Below are positions 31,852-40,815 of a stretch of DNA of 64,000 bases, in pieces; within the stretch, counting starts at the first letter, position 1; each line of letters starts with the position of its first letter. The stretch is taken from positions 1-64,000 of the forward strand of contig NZ_JAUHHF010000005.1 in assembly GCF_030410395.1 (NCBI RefSeq), in the 5' to 3' direction. Source of the DNA: Zwartia panacis. Lineage in GTDB: Bacteria > Pseudomonadota > Gammaproteobacteria > Burkholderiales > Burkholderiaceae_B. The notes beneath the pieces are model-generated. The model made no database searches. It was not told the origin of the DNA and saw only the letters and a program-made list of their open reading frames with translations. The translations under genes were made by a program, and so were the position numbers.

Positions 31852-33876
31852 ATGCAAATCGATGAAGTGAAAGCCCAGGCACTGACGGAAAAATATGACC
31901 CGGAGATACGTTTTCGGCCCCTTGCAGCAGGTGCGACATGGATTGTCTCAGTCCTGTTAGTGTCCCTCTCCATCTTTCACTATTACACGGCAGGCTTTGG
32001 TTTGTTGCGGGAGTCGACGCATCGTGGCGTTCATCTTGCTTTTGTGTTGAGTCTGATTTTTTTGGTGTTTGGTTTTAATAAGCGCGCGTATCAGCGTGAA
32101 CCAAAGTCGACATGGTTTGCGCCGGGCGGAATTCCTTTGTATGACTGGTTGATCGCGCTGGCGCTCGCATTGACCGTTTTGTACATCCCTTACATTTTTG
32201 AAGAGCTGGCTTTCAAGGTCGGCAATCCTGACACCATTGATGTGGTGATGGGAACGATCTTGCTGGTGGGTTTGCTCGAAGGTACGCGTCGCGCGATGGG
32301 ATGGCCTCTTCCCATCATTGCGATTGTTTTCATGATCTATGCAATGTTCGGTCAAGACTTTCCGGGCTTGCTCAAACACGCCGGAAATAGCTGGTCACAA
32401 ATCGTGAATCATCTCTATCTCACGAGCCAGGGGGTATACGGTGTAGCGATTGGGGTGGTGGCCACTTACGTATTTCATTTTGTGCTGTTTGGTGTGTTGG
32501 CGACCCGAATTGGCTTGGGTCAGTTGTTTCTTGATGTGGCTTCCGCTGTGGCGGGTCGCTACGCTGGTGGCCCTGCCAAGGTATCGGTGTTTGGTTCTGC
32601 ATTGTTTGGGATGTTATCCGGGTCGTCGATTGCAAATGCAGTGACGGTGGGTTCATTGACTATTCCAGCGATGATCCGGGTGGGATACCCCAGACACTTT
32701 GCCGCAGGCGTTGAGGCGGCCTCGAGTACGGGAGGACAAATCACACCGCCGATCATGGGTGCCGCGGCATTCCTGATGATTGAGTTTTTAAATATTCCAT
32801 ATCGGGACATTGCACTGGCCGCAACGTTTCCAGCTTTTCTATATTTCTTTGGCATGTTCATGCAAGTGCATTTTGAGGCGAAGCGCCAGAATTTGCGCGG
32901 CTTGACTGATGATGAAATGCCGAAGTTGAAAGAGTCTTTCCGCAAGCGTTGGCCGACCTTAATCCCTCTGGTGGTGTTGATTGGCGTGTTGGTGAGTGGC
33001 CGCACGCCTTATCTTGCTGCGTTCGCCGGTATCACAGCGTGTATCGTGGTGGGTCTTCTCAATCCGGTTCAGCGCCTACGTTGGAGAGACCTTTACGACG
33101 CGTTTGAAACGGGTGCCAAGTACGCGCTGGCGGTTGGTGCCGCAGCGGGTACGGTTGGCATTGTGATTGGAGTCGTCACTCTGACTGGAGTCGGCTTTAA
33201 AGTTTCCTACATCGTGATCGCGGCCTCTCAAGCGATGGCTTCGGCAGCTGCTTTTGTATTGCCAGAATTTTTGACCAATATACAGGTCTTGACACTGATC
33301 TCTGCGCTGGCGATTACGGGTCTGGTGTGTATCTTGATGGGTTGTGGAATTCCGACGACCGCAAACTACATCATCATGGTTGCTGTGGCCGCACCCACGC
33401 TTGTGCAGCTGGGTGTCCAGCCACTTGCGGCGCATATGTTCGTGTTTTATTTCGGTATTTTGGCGGACCTGACGCCTCCGGTGGCGTTGGCCGCATATGC
33501 TGCAGCGGGGATGGCGGGCAGCGATCCGTTTAAAACAGGCAATACCGCTTTCATGCTGGGAATCAGTAAATTGTTGGTTCCCTTTGTATTCATATTTTCA
33601 CCATCATTGCTGCTCGTCCTCAAAGGATTTACCTGGGAAGAGTTTTTTATTACGTTAGGTGGAACGATGATTGGCCTGGTACTGCTGTCAGCTTCATTTT
33701 CCGCATATTTCTTGACGCATATGAAAGTCTGGGAAAGATGGACCTTTGCGATCGCTTCGCTATTGTTTATCGCACCTGGCTGGGAAAGTGGTTTGGTCGG
33801 TCTTGTTGTCGCGCTGCCTGCTGCCATCGCTCAATATGTGCGCCGGACGGAGCCGCGTGCAGCGATATCAACCTGA
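31852..33876 (+). CDS. TRAP transporter fused permease (DctQ-DctM type)
   Basis: This 674-residue integral membrane protein fuses the small four-helix Q subunit to the large M subunit, as is usual for TAXI systems. The M part shows GVLATRIGLGQLFLDVASAV, the conserved GMLSGSSIANAVTVG and TGGQITPPIMGAAAFLM loops, and CGIPTTANYIIM in the second half. It would use an ion gradient to import the substrate delivered by the protein encoded just upstream. Confidence 0.92.
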   Translation: MQIDEVKAQALTEKYDPEIRFRPLAAGATWIVSVLLVSLSIFHYYTAGFGLLRESTHRGVHLAFVLSLIFLVFGFNKRAYQREPKSTWFAPGGIPLYDWLIALALALTVLYIPYIFEELAFKVGNPDTIDVVMGTILLVGLLEGTRRAMGWPLPIIAIVFMIYAMFGQDFPGLLKHAGNSWSQIVNHLYLTSQGVYGVAIGVVATYVFHFVLFGVLATRIGLGQLFLDVASAVAGRYAGGPAKVSVFGSALFGMLSGSSIANAVTVGSLTIPAMIRVGYPRHFAAGVEAASSTGGQITPPIMGAAAFLMIEFLNIPYRDIALAATFPAFLYFFGMFMQVHFEAKRQNLRGLTDDEMPKLKESFRKRWPTLIPLVVLIGVLVSGRTPYLAAFAGITACIVVGLLNPVQRLRWRDLYDAFETGAKYALAVGAAAGTVGIVIGVVTLTGVGFKVSYIVIAASQAMASAAAFVLPEFLTNIQVLTLISALAITGLVCILMGCGIPTTANYIIMVAVAAPTLVQLGVQPLAAHMFVFYFGILADLTPPVALAAYAAAGMAGSDPFKTGNTAFMLGISKLLVPFVFIFSPSLLLVLKGFTWEEFFITLGGTMIGLVLLSASFSAYFLTHMKVWERWTFAIASLLFIAPGWESGLVGLVVALPAAIAQYVRRTEPRAAIST

Positions 33877-33945
33877 TCGCTTTCATGGGCATTTAAGATA
33901 GCGTTTGTTGTTTTCTATTTTTAAGGGTAAAGTTATTTCACATGA

Positions 33946-33962
33946 GGGGTCTGACAGACCCC
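33946..33962. repeat. Short perfect hairpin upstream of smg
   Basis: GGGGTCT and AGACCCC form a 7-bp stem with a GAC loop, 26 bases before the smg start. No T-run follows on either strand, so it is not a standard terminator. It may affect smg mRNA stability or translation. Confidence 0.45.
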
Positions 33963-33987
33963 GGTTAAAACAGGAGCCGTAGCTGCC

Positions 33988-34446
33988 ATGTTCGATATCC
34001 TGGTTTACCTGTTTGAGAACTATTACACCCCCGAAGCCTGTCCCTCGGCGGACGTGCTGGCAAAAAGGCTTGCCGCCGCCGGTTTTGAGCACACCGACAT
34101 CGATGAGGCTCTAGGCTGGCTGGTTGGTTTGGCTGAAACCACCGAGCAGTGCGTCGAGCTTTCCCATACGCCTGGAGATGGTTTCCGCGTATATGCGGAA
34201 AACGAGCAGCAACATCTGGGCGCTCAGGCGATTGGCTTCATCACTTTTCTTGAGACGACCCAGGCCCTGTCACCTGCCCTGCGTGAAATCGTGATTGATC
34301 GCGCCATGGCGACCACGGATGGTTCGGTATCGCTCCAGAAAATCAAAATTATCGCTTTGATGGTGTTGTGGAGCCAAGAGTCCGAAGTTGATCATTTGAT
34401 CCTCGAGGAGCTTTTACGCGACGACGGTGACCGTCTGCTGCACTGA
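33988..34446 (+). CDS. smg: Smg family protein (DUF494)
   Basis: This 152-residue acidic protein begins [20 protein letters not shown], the conserved start of the Smg family. Its biochemical role is unknown. In betaproteobacteria it is usually near dprA and a topoisomerase gene; here topB follows after gluQRS. An AGGAG ribosome site precedes the ATG. Confidence 0.92.
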   Translation: MFDILVYLFENYYTPEACPSADVLAKRLAAAGFEHTDIDEALGWLVGLAETTEQCVELSHTPGDGFRVYAENEQQHLGAQAIGFITFLETTQALSPALREIVIDRAMATTDGSVSLQKIKIIALMVLWSQESEVDHLILEELLRDDGDRLLH

Positions 34447-34462
34447 GCTGTTCGGTTTTCAA

Positions 34463-35377
34463 ATGCCTTACGTTGGTCGTTTTGCACCCAGCCCGAGTGG
34501 TCCTCTTCATGCAGGTTCTGCTGTGGCGGCGCTGGCCAGTTATTTGGACAGCCGCGCACACGGGGGCGCCTGGCTTGTTCGCATGGAGGATCTGGATACC
34601 CCTCGTAATGTTCCCGGTGCAGATCGCGTCATCCTGCAGCAGTTGCAAACTTTAGGTATGCAATGGGACGGAGAGGTTTTGTATCAATCTCAGAGATTGA
34701 GTGCCTATCAGCGCGCATTTGATGCCCTTTTGTCGTTAAATCTGGTTTATCCATGTGCTTGTACGCGCCGGGAGATTGCGGATTCAGTATTACGTTTGCA
34801 AGGGCATTTTCCCGAGGGAGAGCGCCCCTATCCCGGGACGTGTCGCTCAGGGCTGCCAGAAGGGCGTCAGGCGCTTTCCTGGCGGCTGCGTGTGCCAGAG
34901 GGTCAGACGGCCTTTCAGGATCGTTGGTTAGGTCCTATGAGTCAAAACGTCGCGCAGGCAGTGGGAGATTTTGTCTTGCGCCGCGCGGACGGCATTTGGG
35001 CATATCAATTAGCCGTTGTGGTGGATGATGCGCATCAGGGGGTCACTCATGTGGTGCGCGGGGAAGATTTACTCAGCAGTACTGCGAGACAGCGCTTGCT
35101 GGGTCGTCTTTTGGGATTGGCACCAGTGGAGTACTTGCACGTACCGCTCGTGACCGATGAGGCGGGTCAGAAACTGTCCAAACAAAATGGTGCTGCGGCT
35201 CTGGATTTATCAGAGCCTTTGGTTGTTTTACAGCGTGCCTGGGAGGCTCTGGGTTTTGACCCTTTGCCCGTTATGGACGTCAAAGGGTTCTGGGCCGCGG
35301 CGATCCCCGTTTGGGTGCAAGGCCAGAGTCGTGCTAACTTGCACGGCATTAATCACCGCTTTTATGATCCGCGCTAG
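34463..35377 (+). CDS. gluQRS: Glutamyl-Q tRNA(Asp) synthetase
   Basis: GluQRS is a truncated glutamyl-tRNA synthetase that attaches glutamate to queuosine in tRNA-Asp. The 304-residue protein has only the catalytic core. It begins [20 protein letters not shown] (HIGH motif region), then shows the zinc-binding cysteine pattern CACTRRE with YPGTC, and the [11 protein letters not shown] (KMSKS-type) loop. I chose the ATG at 34463, where the family homology begins; an upstream GTG at 34427 would overlap smg. Confidence 0.93.
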   Translation: MPYVGRFAPSPSGPLHAGSAVAALASYLDSRAHGGAWLVRMEDLDTPRNVPGADRVILQQLQTLGMQWDGEVLYQSQRLSAYQRAFDALLSLNLVYPCACTRREIADSVLRLQGHFPEGERPYPGTCRSGLPEGRQALSWRLRVPEGQTAFQDRWLGPMSQNVAQAVGDFVLRRADGIWAYQLAVVVDDAHQGVTHVVRGEDLLSSTARQRLLGRLLGLAPVEYLHVPLVTDEAGQKLSKQNGAAALDLSEPLVVLQRAWEALGFDPLPVMDVKGFWAAAIPVWVQGQSRANLHGINHRFYDPR

Positions 35378-35439
35378 ACTGAATGATGTATTGAATTCGG
35401 ATTTTGCGTGTTGAGTATGAAAGCCGTATCTGGAAAAGA

Positions 35440-38130
35440 ATGACTAAGACACTAATTATTGCTGAGAAACCATCAGTTGCCCTCGACATTTCCCGGGCAC
35501 TTGGAGGTTTTACGCGTGAAGGCGACTACTTTGAAAGTGACAAATATGTTTTGTCCTCAAGTGTCGGTCACCTGTTGAGTCTGGTGGCGCCTAATGATCC
35601 TGTGAAAGGAAAATGGAGCTTTACCCACCTGCCTGTTATTCCGCCACAGTTCGAGTTGAATCCAAGCGATAAAAAGTCGGCTGAACGACTGAAAATGCTG
35701 GTGCGTCTCATTAAACGCAAAGATGTGACGGCACTGATCAACGCATGTGACGCCGGTCGAGAGGGTGAGCTGATTTTTCGCTACATCGAACAATATGCGG
35801 GTCAGAAAAAACCCGTGCAGCGTCTTTGGTTGCAATCCATGACGCAGGACGCGATCAGAGAAGCCTTTGCCAACTTGCGTCCTGATACGACGATGAAGCC
35901 GCTTGAAGCCGCGGCGCGTTCGCGTGCCGAAGCTGATTGGCTGGTCGGGATCAACGGTACGCGTGCCATGACGGCCTTTAACAGCAAGGATGGTGGGTTT
36001 TTTAAAACCCCCGTTGGCCGTGTGCAAACCCCGACACTGGCAATTGTTTTTGAGCGGGAAGAAAAAATCAGGCGCTTTGAGCCGCGGAATTATTGGGAAG
36101 TGAAGGCGACTTTTGTCGCGGCTGCGGGTTTGTATGAAGGGCGGTGGTTTGACCCAAACTTCAAGAGGGATGCAGAAGATCCAAGCAAGCACGAGTCACG
36201 GTTGTGGCTTGAGGCTGCGGCTAAAAGCGTGGTTGCGGCGTGCCGTGACCAGCCCGGTGTGGTGACTGAAGTCGCCAAGCCCAAGACCGAGGCTGCTCCT
36301 GCGTTGTTCGATTTGACGTCCTTGCAAAGAGAGGCCAACGGCCGGTTTGGCTTTTCAGCCAAGGCGACGCTTTCGCTTGCGCAGAGTTTATATGAGCGAC
36401 ACAAGGCGTTGACGTATCCGAGAACGGATTCCAAGCACTTGCCTGAGGACTACATCAATACGGTACGTGCCACGATCGATGGCATCGCCGAGGGCAATGG
36501 GGTTACAAGAAACCTGGCCGCTCACGCCAAAACCATCAGTAAAAATGGTTGGGTCAAGCCCAATAAACGCATTTTTGATAACAAGAAAGTGTCTGATCAC
36601 TTCGCGATCATTCCGACATTGCAGATTCCCAAAGAGCTGAGTGAAGCTGAAGCAAAGCTCTATGACTTAGTGGTGAAGCGTTTTCTGGCGATTTTCTTTC
36701 CGTCGGCCGAATACAGGATGACCACGCGCACAACGACGGTGCAGTCTCATCAGTTTAAAACCGAGGGCAAGGTTCTTGTCTCGCCAGGCTGGCTCGCTGT
36801 GTACGGTCGCGAAGTCCAAGAAGAGGATGCGACATTGGTTGCGGTTGTCGAGGGCGAGAAAGTTCGCACCGAGGATGTCGATGCGATTGCAATGGTCACC
36901 AAGCCGCCCGCTCGTTACAACGAGGGTACTTTGCTATCCGCGATGGAACATGCGGGCAAGCTCGTCGATGACGATGAGTTTGCGCAGGCTATGGCAGCTC
37001 GCGGCCTTGGAACGCCCGCGACACGCGCCTCCATTATTGAAGGCTTGCTGAATGAAACTTACCTTCGTCGCGAAGGTCGTGATCTGGTGCCGACTGCCAA
37101 AGCGCGTCAGCTGATGACGCTGTTGAATGGCTTGGATGTCAAGGAACTGACGTCACCGGAATTGACGGGTGAGTGGGAACACAAGCTGCAACAGATCGAG
37201 CAAGGTGAACTTGAGCGCGATGCGTTCATGCGTGAAATTGCGCAGATGACGCAAGTGATCGTCAAGCGCGCGAAAGAATATGATCGCGACACTGTGCCCG
37301 GAGACTATGTCACGCTGTCTACGCCGTGCCCAAAGTGCGGAAGTGTGGTTAAAGAAAACTATCGTCGATATGCATGCACAAGCTGCGACTTTTCAATAGG
37401 CAAACATCCTGGCGGACGCACGTTCGAGCCTGCTGAAGTCGAAACACTCATCACGGATAAACATATCGGACCGTTGCAGGGCTTTATTAGCAAAATGGGC
37501 CGACCGTTTGCTGCGATCTTGAAGCTTGATCCTGATTCAAAATTAGAATTTGATTTTGGTCAGCGCGATGAAGAGTCAAACGAGCCTGTGGATTTTTCCG
37601 GACATGCCCCGCTTGGTGCTTGCCCGAAATGTTCAGCGCGAGTCTTTGAACATGGCATGAGCTATATCTGTGAAAAGTCTGTGGGTCCGGAGCGCAATTG
37701 TGATTTCCGTTCTGGCAAGGTGATTTTGCAGCAAGAGGTGAGCGCTGAGCAGATGTCGAAGCTGCTCAATACCGGTAAAACGGATTTGCTGGAAGGTTTT
37801 GTTTCAAGTCGCACCAATCGCAAGTTCAAGGCGTATCTCGCACGTGGCGAAGATGGCAAAGTCAGCTTCGAGTTTGAGGCGCGTCCTGAGAAGCCCGGGC
37901 GTAAAACTGCGACAAAAACGGCCATAAAAACGGCTGTAAAGAAAGCGACGAAAACGGCAACAAAGGTCGCTGCGAAAAAAGCCGCAACGAAAACAGCGAC
38001 GAAAACAGCGACGAAAACAGCAACGAAAACAGCAACCAAGACGGCTACGAAGGCTGTCAAAAAAGCGGTTAAAAAAACAGCAAAGAAAGCGACTAAAAAA
38101 GCAGTTTCTGACGCAGCGTTAGATGAATGA
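35440..38130 (+). CDS. topB: DNA topoisomerase III with a lysine-rich H1-like tail
   Basis: TopB is a type IA topoisomerase that decatenates DNA with single-strand passage. The 896-residue protein has an N-terminal Toprim domain (IIAEKPSVALDI, NACDAGREGELIF) and the active-site tyrosine Tyr326 in LTYPRTDSKHLPEDY. C-terminal modules contain zinc-type cysteine sets, CPKCGSV...CTSC and CPKCSAR...C. After about residue 820 the protein ends in a Lys/Thr/Ala repeat tail (KTATKTATK units) like eukaryotic H1 or bacterial H1-like proteins, which probably binds DNA. The ATG at 35440 is preferred over an upstream TTG because MTKTLIIAEKPSVA matches the family start. Confidence 0.95.
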   Translation: MTKTLIIAEKPSVALDISRALGGFTREGDYFESDKYVLSSSVGHLLSLVAPNDPVKGKWSFTHLPVIPPQFELNPSDKKSAERLKMLVRLIKRKDVTALINACDAGREGELIFRYIEQYAGQKKPVQRLWLQSMTQDAIREAFANLRPDTTMKPLEAAARSRAEADWLVGINGTRAMTAFNSKDGGFFKTPVGRVQTPTLAIVFEREEKIRRFEPRNYWEVKATFVAAAGLYEGRWFDPNFKRDAEDPSKHESRLWLEAAAKSVVAACRDQPGVVTEVAKPKTEAAPALFDLTSLQREANGRFGFSAKATLSLAQSLYERHKALTYPRTDSKHLPEDYINTVRATIDGIAEGNGVTRNLAAHAKTISKNGWVKPNKRIFDNKKVSDHFAIIPTLQIPKELSEAEAKLYDLVVKRFLAIFFPSAEYRMTTRTTTVQSHQFKTEGKVLVSPGWLAVYGREVQEEDATLVAVVEGEKVRTEDVDAIAMVTKPPARYNEGTLLSAMEHAGKLVDDDEFAQAMAARGLGTPATRASIIEGLLNETYLRREGRDLVPTAKARQLMTLLNGLDVKELTSPELTGEWEHKLQQIEQGELERDAFMREIAQMTQVIVKRAKEYDRDTVPGDYVTLSTPCPKCGSVVKENYRRYACTSCDFSIGKHPGGRTFEPAEVETLITDKHIGPLQGFISKMGRPFAAILKLDPDSKLEFDFGQRDEESNEPVDFSGHAPLGACPKCSARVFEHGMSYICEKSVGPERNCDFRSGKVILQQEVSAEQMSKLLNTGKTDLLEGFVSSRTNRKFKAYLARGEDGKVSFEFEARPEKPGRKTATKTAIKTAVKKATKTATKVAAKKAATKTATKTATKTATKTATKTATKAVKKAVKKTAKKATKKAVSDAALDE
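37911..38105 (+). repeat. Tandem 12-bp repeats coding for the TopB tail
   Basis: At about 37986-38040 the unit ACGAAAACAGCG (or CA in the last two bases) is repeated nearly perfectly five times and codes for Thr-Lys-Thr-Ala. Looser versions extend over the rest of the tail. Such in-frame 12-bp repeats can change copy number by slippage without breaking the frame, so tail length may vary between strains. Confidence 0.85.
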
Positions 38131-38143
38131 TTAGGGAATGAAT

Positions 38144-38965
38144 ATGAGCACGCATGCAGAAGTTAAGCGGATGACTGTCCCGCAATTGTTGGCTTGTAAA
38201 GGGCAGCGAAAGATTGTCGCGTTGACCGCGTACAGCGTGCCGACGGCAAGAGTGGTGGATGATTATGTCGACTTCATTTTGATCGGAGACTCGACGGCAA
38301 TGGTCGCCTACGGGTTGCCAAACACCTTGTCGATTTCTCTTGAGCAGATTGGACACCACACTGCCGCAGTCGTGCGCGGAACAAAGCGCGCGTGCATCGT
38401 GGCGGACTTGCCATTCGGCAGCTACCAAGAGTCTCTGGGCCAGGCATTTCGCAGTGCCGGTTATTTGCTGAGTCAGGGTGCGGATGCGGTCAAGCTTGAA
38501 GGTGGAGAAATCATGGCTGAGACGGTGGAGTATCTCGTGAGTCGAGGTATCCCGGTTTTAGCGCACGTGGGGTTGATGCCTCAGTACGTCAATACGATGG
38601 GCGGTTATTTGGCCCAGGGTAAAACACCTGACTCAGCTGCGAGAATTTTGGCCGATGCGTTGGCTCTTGAAAAAGCCGGTGCTTTTGGTGTGGTGCTCGA
38701 AGGTGTTGCCGAGGCCCTTGGTGCCGAGATCACATCGAAGTTATCGATTCCCACGATCGGCATTGGCGCTTCGCCTTCGTGCGATGGTCAGATTCTGGTG
38801 ACCGATGACATGCTTGGCCTGAGCGGTAATCGCGTACCTAAGTTCGTCAAGCGCTACGCCGATCTGGATACGATTATGCGTAACGCGGTTCAGCAGTATG
38901 CCGATGAAGTGCGTGGAGGTAAATTCCCCGAAGCACAGCATTGTTTTGGTGTGAAACGCACCTGA
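38144..38965 (+). CDS. panB: 3-methyl-2-oxobutanoate hydroxymethyltransferase
   Basis: PanB transfers a hydroxymethyl group from methylene-tetrahydrofolate to 2-oxoisovalerate, the first committed step of pantothenate synthesis. The 273-residue protein has the TIM-barrel motifs IVALTAYSVPTARVVDD, ILIGDSTAMVAYG, VADLPFGSYQ, VKLEGGE, HVGLMPQ and GIGASPSCDGQILVTDD. Two ATGs compete at 38138 and 38144. The AGGGA ribosome site at 38133-38137 is correctly spaced only for 38144. panC and panD are not nearby. Confidence 0.95.
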   Translation: MSTHAEVKRMTVPQLLACKGQRKIVALTAYSVPTARVVDDYVDFILIGDSTAMVAYGLPNTLSISLEQIGHHTAAVVRGTKRACIVADLPFGSYQESLGQAFRSAGYLLSQGADAVKLEGGEIMAETVEYLVSRGIPVLAHVGLMPQYVNTMGGYLAQGKTPDSAARILADALALEKAGAFGVVLEGVAEALGAEITSKLSIPTIGIGASPSCDGQILVTDDMLGLSGNRVPKFVKRYADLDTIMRNAVQQYADEVRGGKFPEAQHCFGVKRT

Positions 38966-38983
38966 TTTTTTGACGTTTAATTC

Positions 38984-39478
38984 ATGACAACAACTGAGAA
39001 GCCCTGGCACATCGTCAGGCGATCCAAGGTACACGGCAATGGTGTGTTTGCCGCGCGCAATATTCCTGAAGGTACGCGCATCATCGAGTACGGTGGCAAA
39101 ACGATCAGTGCCAAAGAGGCGGACCGTCGTCACCCGACCAATCCCGATGACCCCTTTCACACGTTCTTTTTTTCCCTGAGCTCGGGCAAAGTCATCGATG
39201 GCAATGACGAAGGAAACGATGCGCGCTGGATCAATCACTCATGCGAGCCTAATTGCGAAAGTCAGGAGGGCAAGGGTGGTAAGCGCGTTCATATCGTCGC
39301 CAAGCGGGATATCAAGCGCGGTGAAGAGCTGAATTACGATTACGGTCTCGTGATCGATGATGAAAAGCTGACTAAAAAGCTCAAGTCTCAGTATGCTTGC
39401 CGCTGTGGCGCGCCTGGTTGTCGATTGACGATGCTGGCTGTGCCTGACAAGAAGAGCAAAAAAACGAAAAAGGATTAA
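38984..39478 (+). CDS. SET-domain protein-lysine methyltransferase
   Basis: This 164-residue protein is almost only a SET domain: VRRSKVHGNGVFAARNIPEG at the start, the SAM/lysine-site motif RWINHSCEPNC, RGEELNYDYG, and a post-SET zinc cluster CRCGAPGC. SET enzymes of this type methylate lysines on proteins, in bacteria often on ribosomal or DNA-binding proteins. The target is unknown. The lysine-rich tail ends KKSKKTKKD and could itself be modified. It lies 18 bases after panB and about 850 bases from the lysine-rich TopB tail. Confidence 0.9.
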   Translation: MTTTEKPWHIVRRSKVHGNGVFAARNIPEGTRIIEYGGKTISAKEADRRHPTNPDDPFHTFFFSLSSGKVIDGNDEGNDARWINHSCEPNCESQEGKGGKRVHIVAKRDIKRGEELNYDYGLVIDDEKLTKKLKSQYACRCGAPGCRLTMLAVPDKKSKKTKKD

Positions 39479-39512
39479 CTCCTTGATGTAGGCAAGTCGC
39501 CTGCGTCAGTGA

Positions 39513-39992
39513 TTAGTTCATTTGCCACCAGACCAGGCTGAGCGCGCTGGTGGCGCCAAGCGTTAGCAAGGTGCGCAGTCTGAATACCCAGCGGGGGATC
39601 AACGCGGGAAAGCTGCGCATGAGCAGACCATCGAGCACCCATTGAAGCGCTAAGCCGCCAATGAGCATCTTTAAGCCCACAGCAGGTTCGGTCATGATGG
39701 AGGCCCAGCCAATCAGCGCGGGCACCACACTCCAGATAAACATCGCCGCGCGAGGCGCAGTCGCGGGCGCATGCACCGCCATGCCCCACCAGAGCGCACC
39801 GACAAAGCTCAGAATGATGGCCCCATACATGATGAGTGCCATCAATGCGAGCAAAGGGTCGAGCCCGCTCGGGAGCTGAGTCGAGAGAGCCAGGCCCCAG
39901 AACGGCAATACACCCAGTAAGCCGGGAATGAGTGCTGCAGCCGGAATACGGGCGGGCGTGGATGTATGTGGTGCGTTGAGAAGATCAGACAT
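39513..39992 (-). CDS. DUF3429 family membrane protein
   Basis: This 159-residue protein has about five membrane helices and a PWGL-like start (IPGLLGVLPFWGLAL) as in DUF3429/TMEM69-like proteins, followed by GAIILSFVGALWWGMA, the conserved region. The function is unknown. I chose the ATG at 39992; upstream frame is open but not family-like. It is divergent from the DUF455 gene, 43 bases away. Confidence 0.83.
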   Translation of the reverse strand: MSDLLNAPHTSTPARIPAAALIPGLLGVLPFWGLALSTQLPSGLDPLLALMALIMYGAIILSFVGALWWGMAVHAPATAPRAAMFIWSVVPALIGWASIMTEPAVGLKMLIGGLALQWVLDGLLMRSFPALIPRWVFRLRTLLTLGATSALSLVWWQMN

Positions 39993-40035
39993 AATTGCAA
40001 TATTACCAATTAGGTCGAAAACTGTTGAGTAAAAC

Positions 40036-40815
40036 GTGACTGAGCTACGAGAACTCGCTTTGCATGCGTTGTGCCAGACAACATCCCAGGCCAAGGCTGC
40101 GGTGTTGGAAGGCGTCGCACCGGACTCGCCCATTGATTCCGAGCGAACGCTCGTCCCTCAGAGCGCGATCCCAGGTCGACCACCTGTGGAGTTGGTCCCT
40201 CCCTCCGGCTTGCGTTTGCGAAGTGTGCATACCCTTGAGGGGCGAGCGATTTTGATTCATGCCTTGGCGCATATCGAGTTCAATGCGATTAATTTAGCTC
40301 TGGATGTAGTCTGGCGATTTAGCAAGATGCCCGAGTCGTTTTATCGTCAGTGGATAGGTGTTGCGCTTGAGGAGTCGGCGCATTATCAGATGCTTGAGTC
40401 GCATTTGAATGCGATGGGATATGGCTACGGAGATTTCCCGGCGCATGACGGGCTGTGGGAGATGGCTGAGCGCACGCAAGACGATGTGCTGGCGCGTCTG
40501 GCGCTTGTGCCGCGGACACTCGAGGCCCGAGGGCTGGACGCTTCACCAGCTGTGCGCCACAAGCTTGCAAGTGGAGGAGATCCCAAAGGAGCGGCGATCA
40601 TCGATATTATTTTGCGTGATGAAATCGGCCATGTGGCAATCGGTAATCACTGGTTCCGCTGGTTGTGCTCGGAGCGGGGGCTTGAGCCCGTTCAAACGTA
40701 TGCGGAACTTGCAAAGCAATACCGTGCGCCGACACTTAAAGGACCTTTTAATGTCGAGGCACGGTTAGCTGCCGGTTTTAAGCCTGAGGAGATTGCTGCA
40801 CTGATCAGGCCTTGA
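40036..40815 (+). CDS. DUF455 ferritin-like protein
   Basis: This 259-residue protein is predicted to be a four-helix diiron protein. The metal-ligand pattern is present: [11 protein letters not shown] (first Glu), [15 protein letters not shown] (ExxH), and [13 protein letters not shown] (Glu and His). The family is conserved in beta- and gammaproteobacteria but its substrate is unknown. It starts with GTG. The end overlaps the convergent leuA stop by 11 bases. Confidence 0.85.
   Translation: MTELRELALHALCQTTSQAKAAVLEGVAPDSPIDSERTLVPQSAIPGRPPVELVPPSGLRLRSVHTLEGRAILIHALAHIEFNAINLALDVVWRFSKMPESFYRQWIGVALEESAHYQMLESHLNAMGYGYGDFPAHDGLWEMAERTQDDVLARLALVPRTLEARGLDASPAVRHKLASGGDPKGAAIIDIILRDEIGHVAIGNHWFRWLCSERGLEPVQTYAELAKQYRAPTLKGPFNVEARLAAGFKPEEIAALIRP

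Noticed and set aside
37662-38060. Long open frame antisense to the topB tail (Val/Ala/Phe-rich, apparently membrane-like)
   Set aside because: It is the mirror image of the Lys/Thr/Ala repeat; the repeated codons keep the opposite frame open and create false hydrophobicity. No ribosome site or family match.
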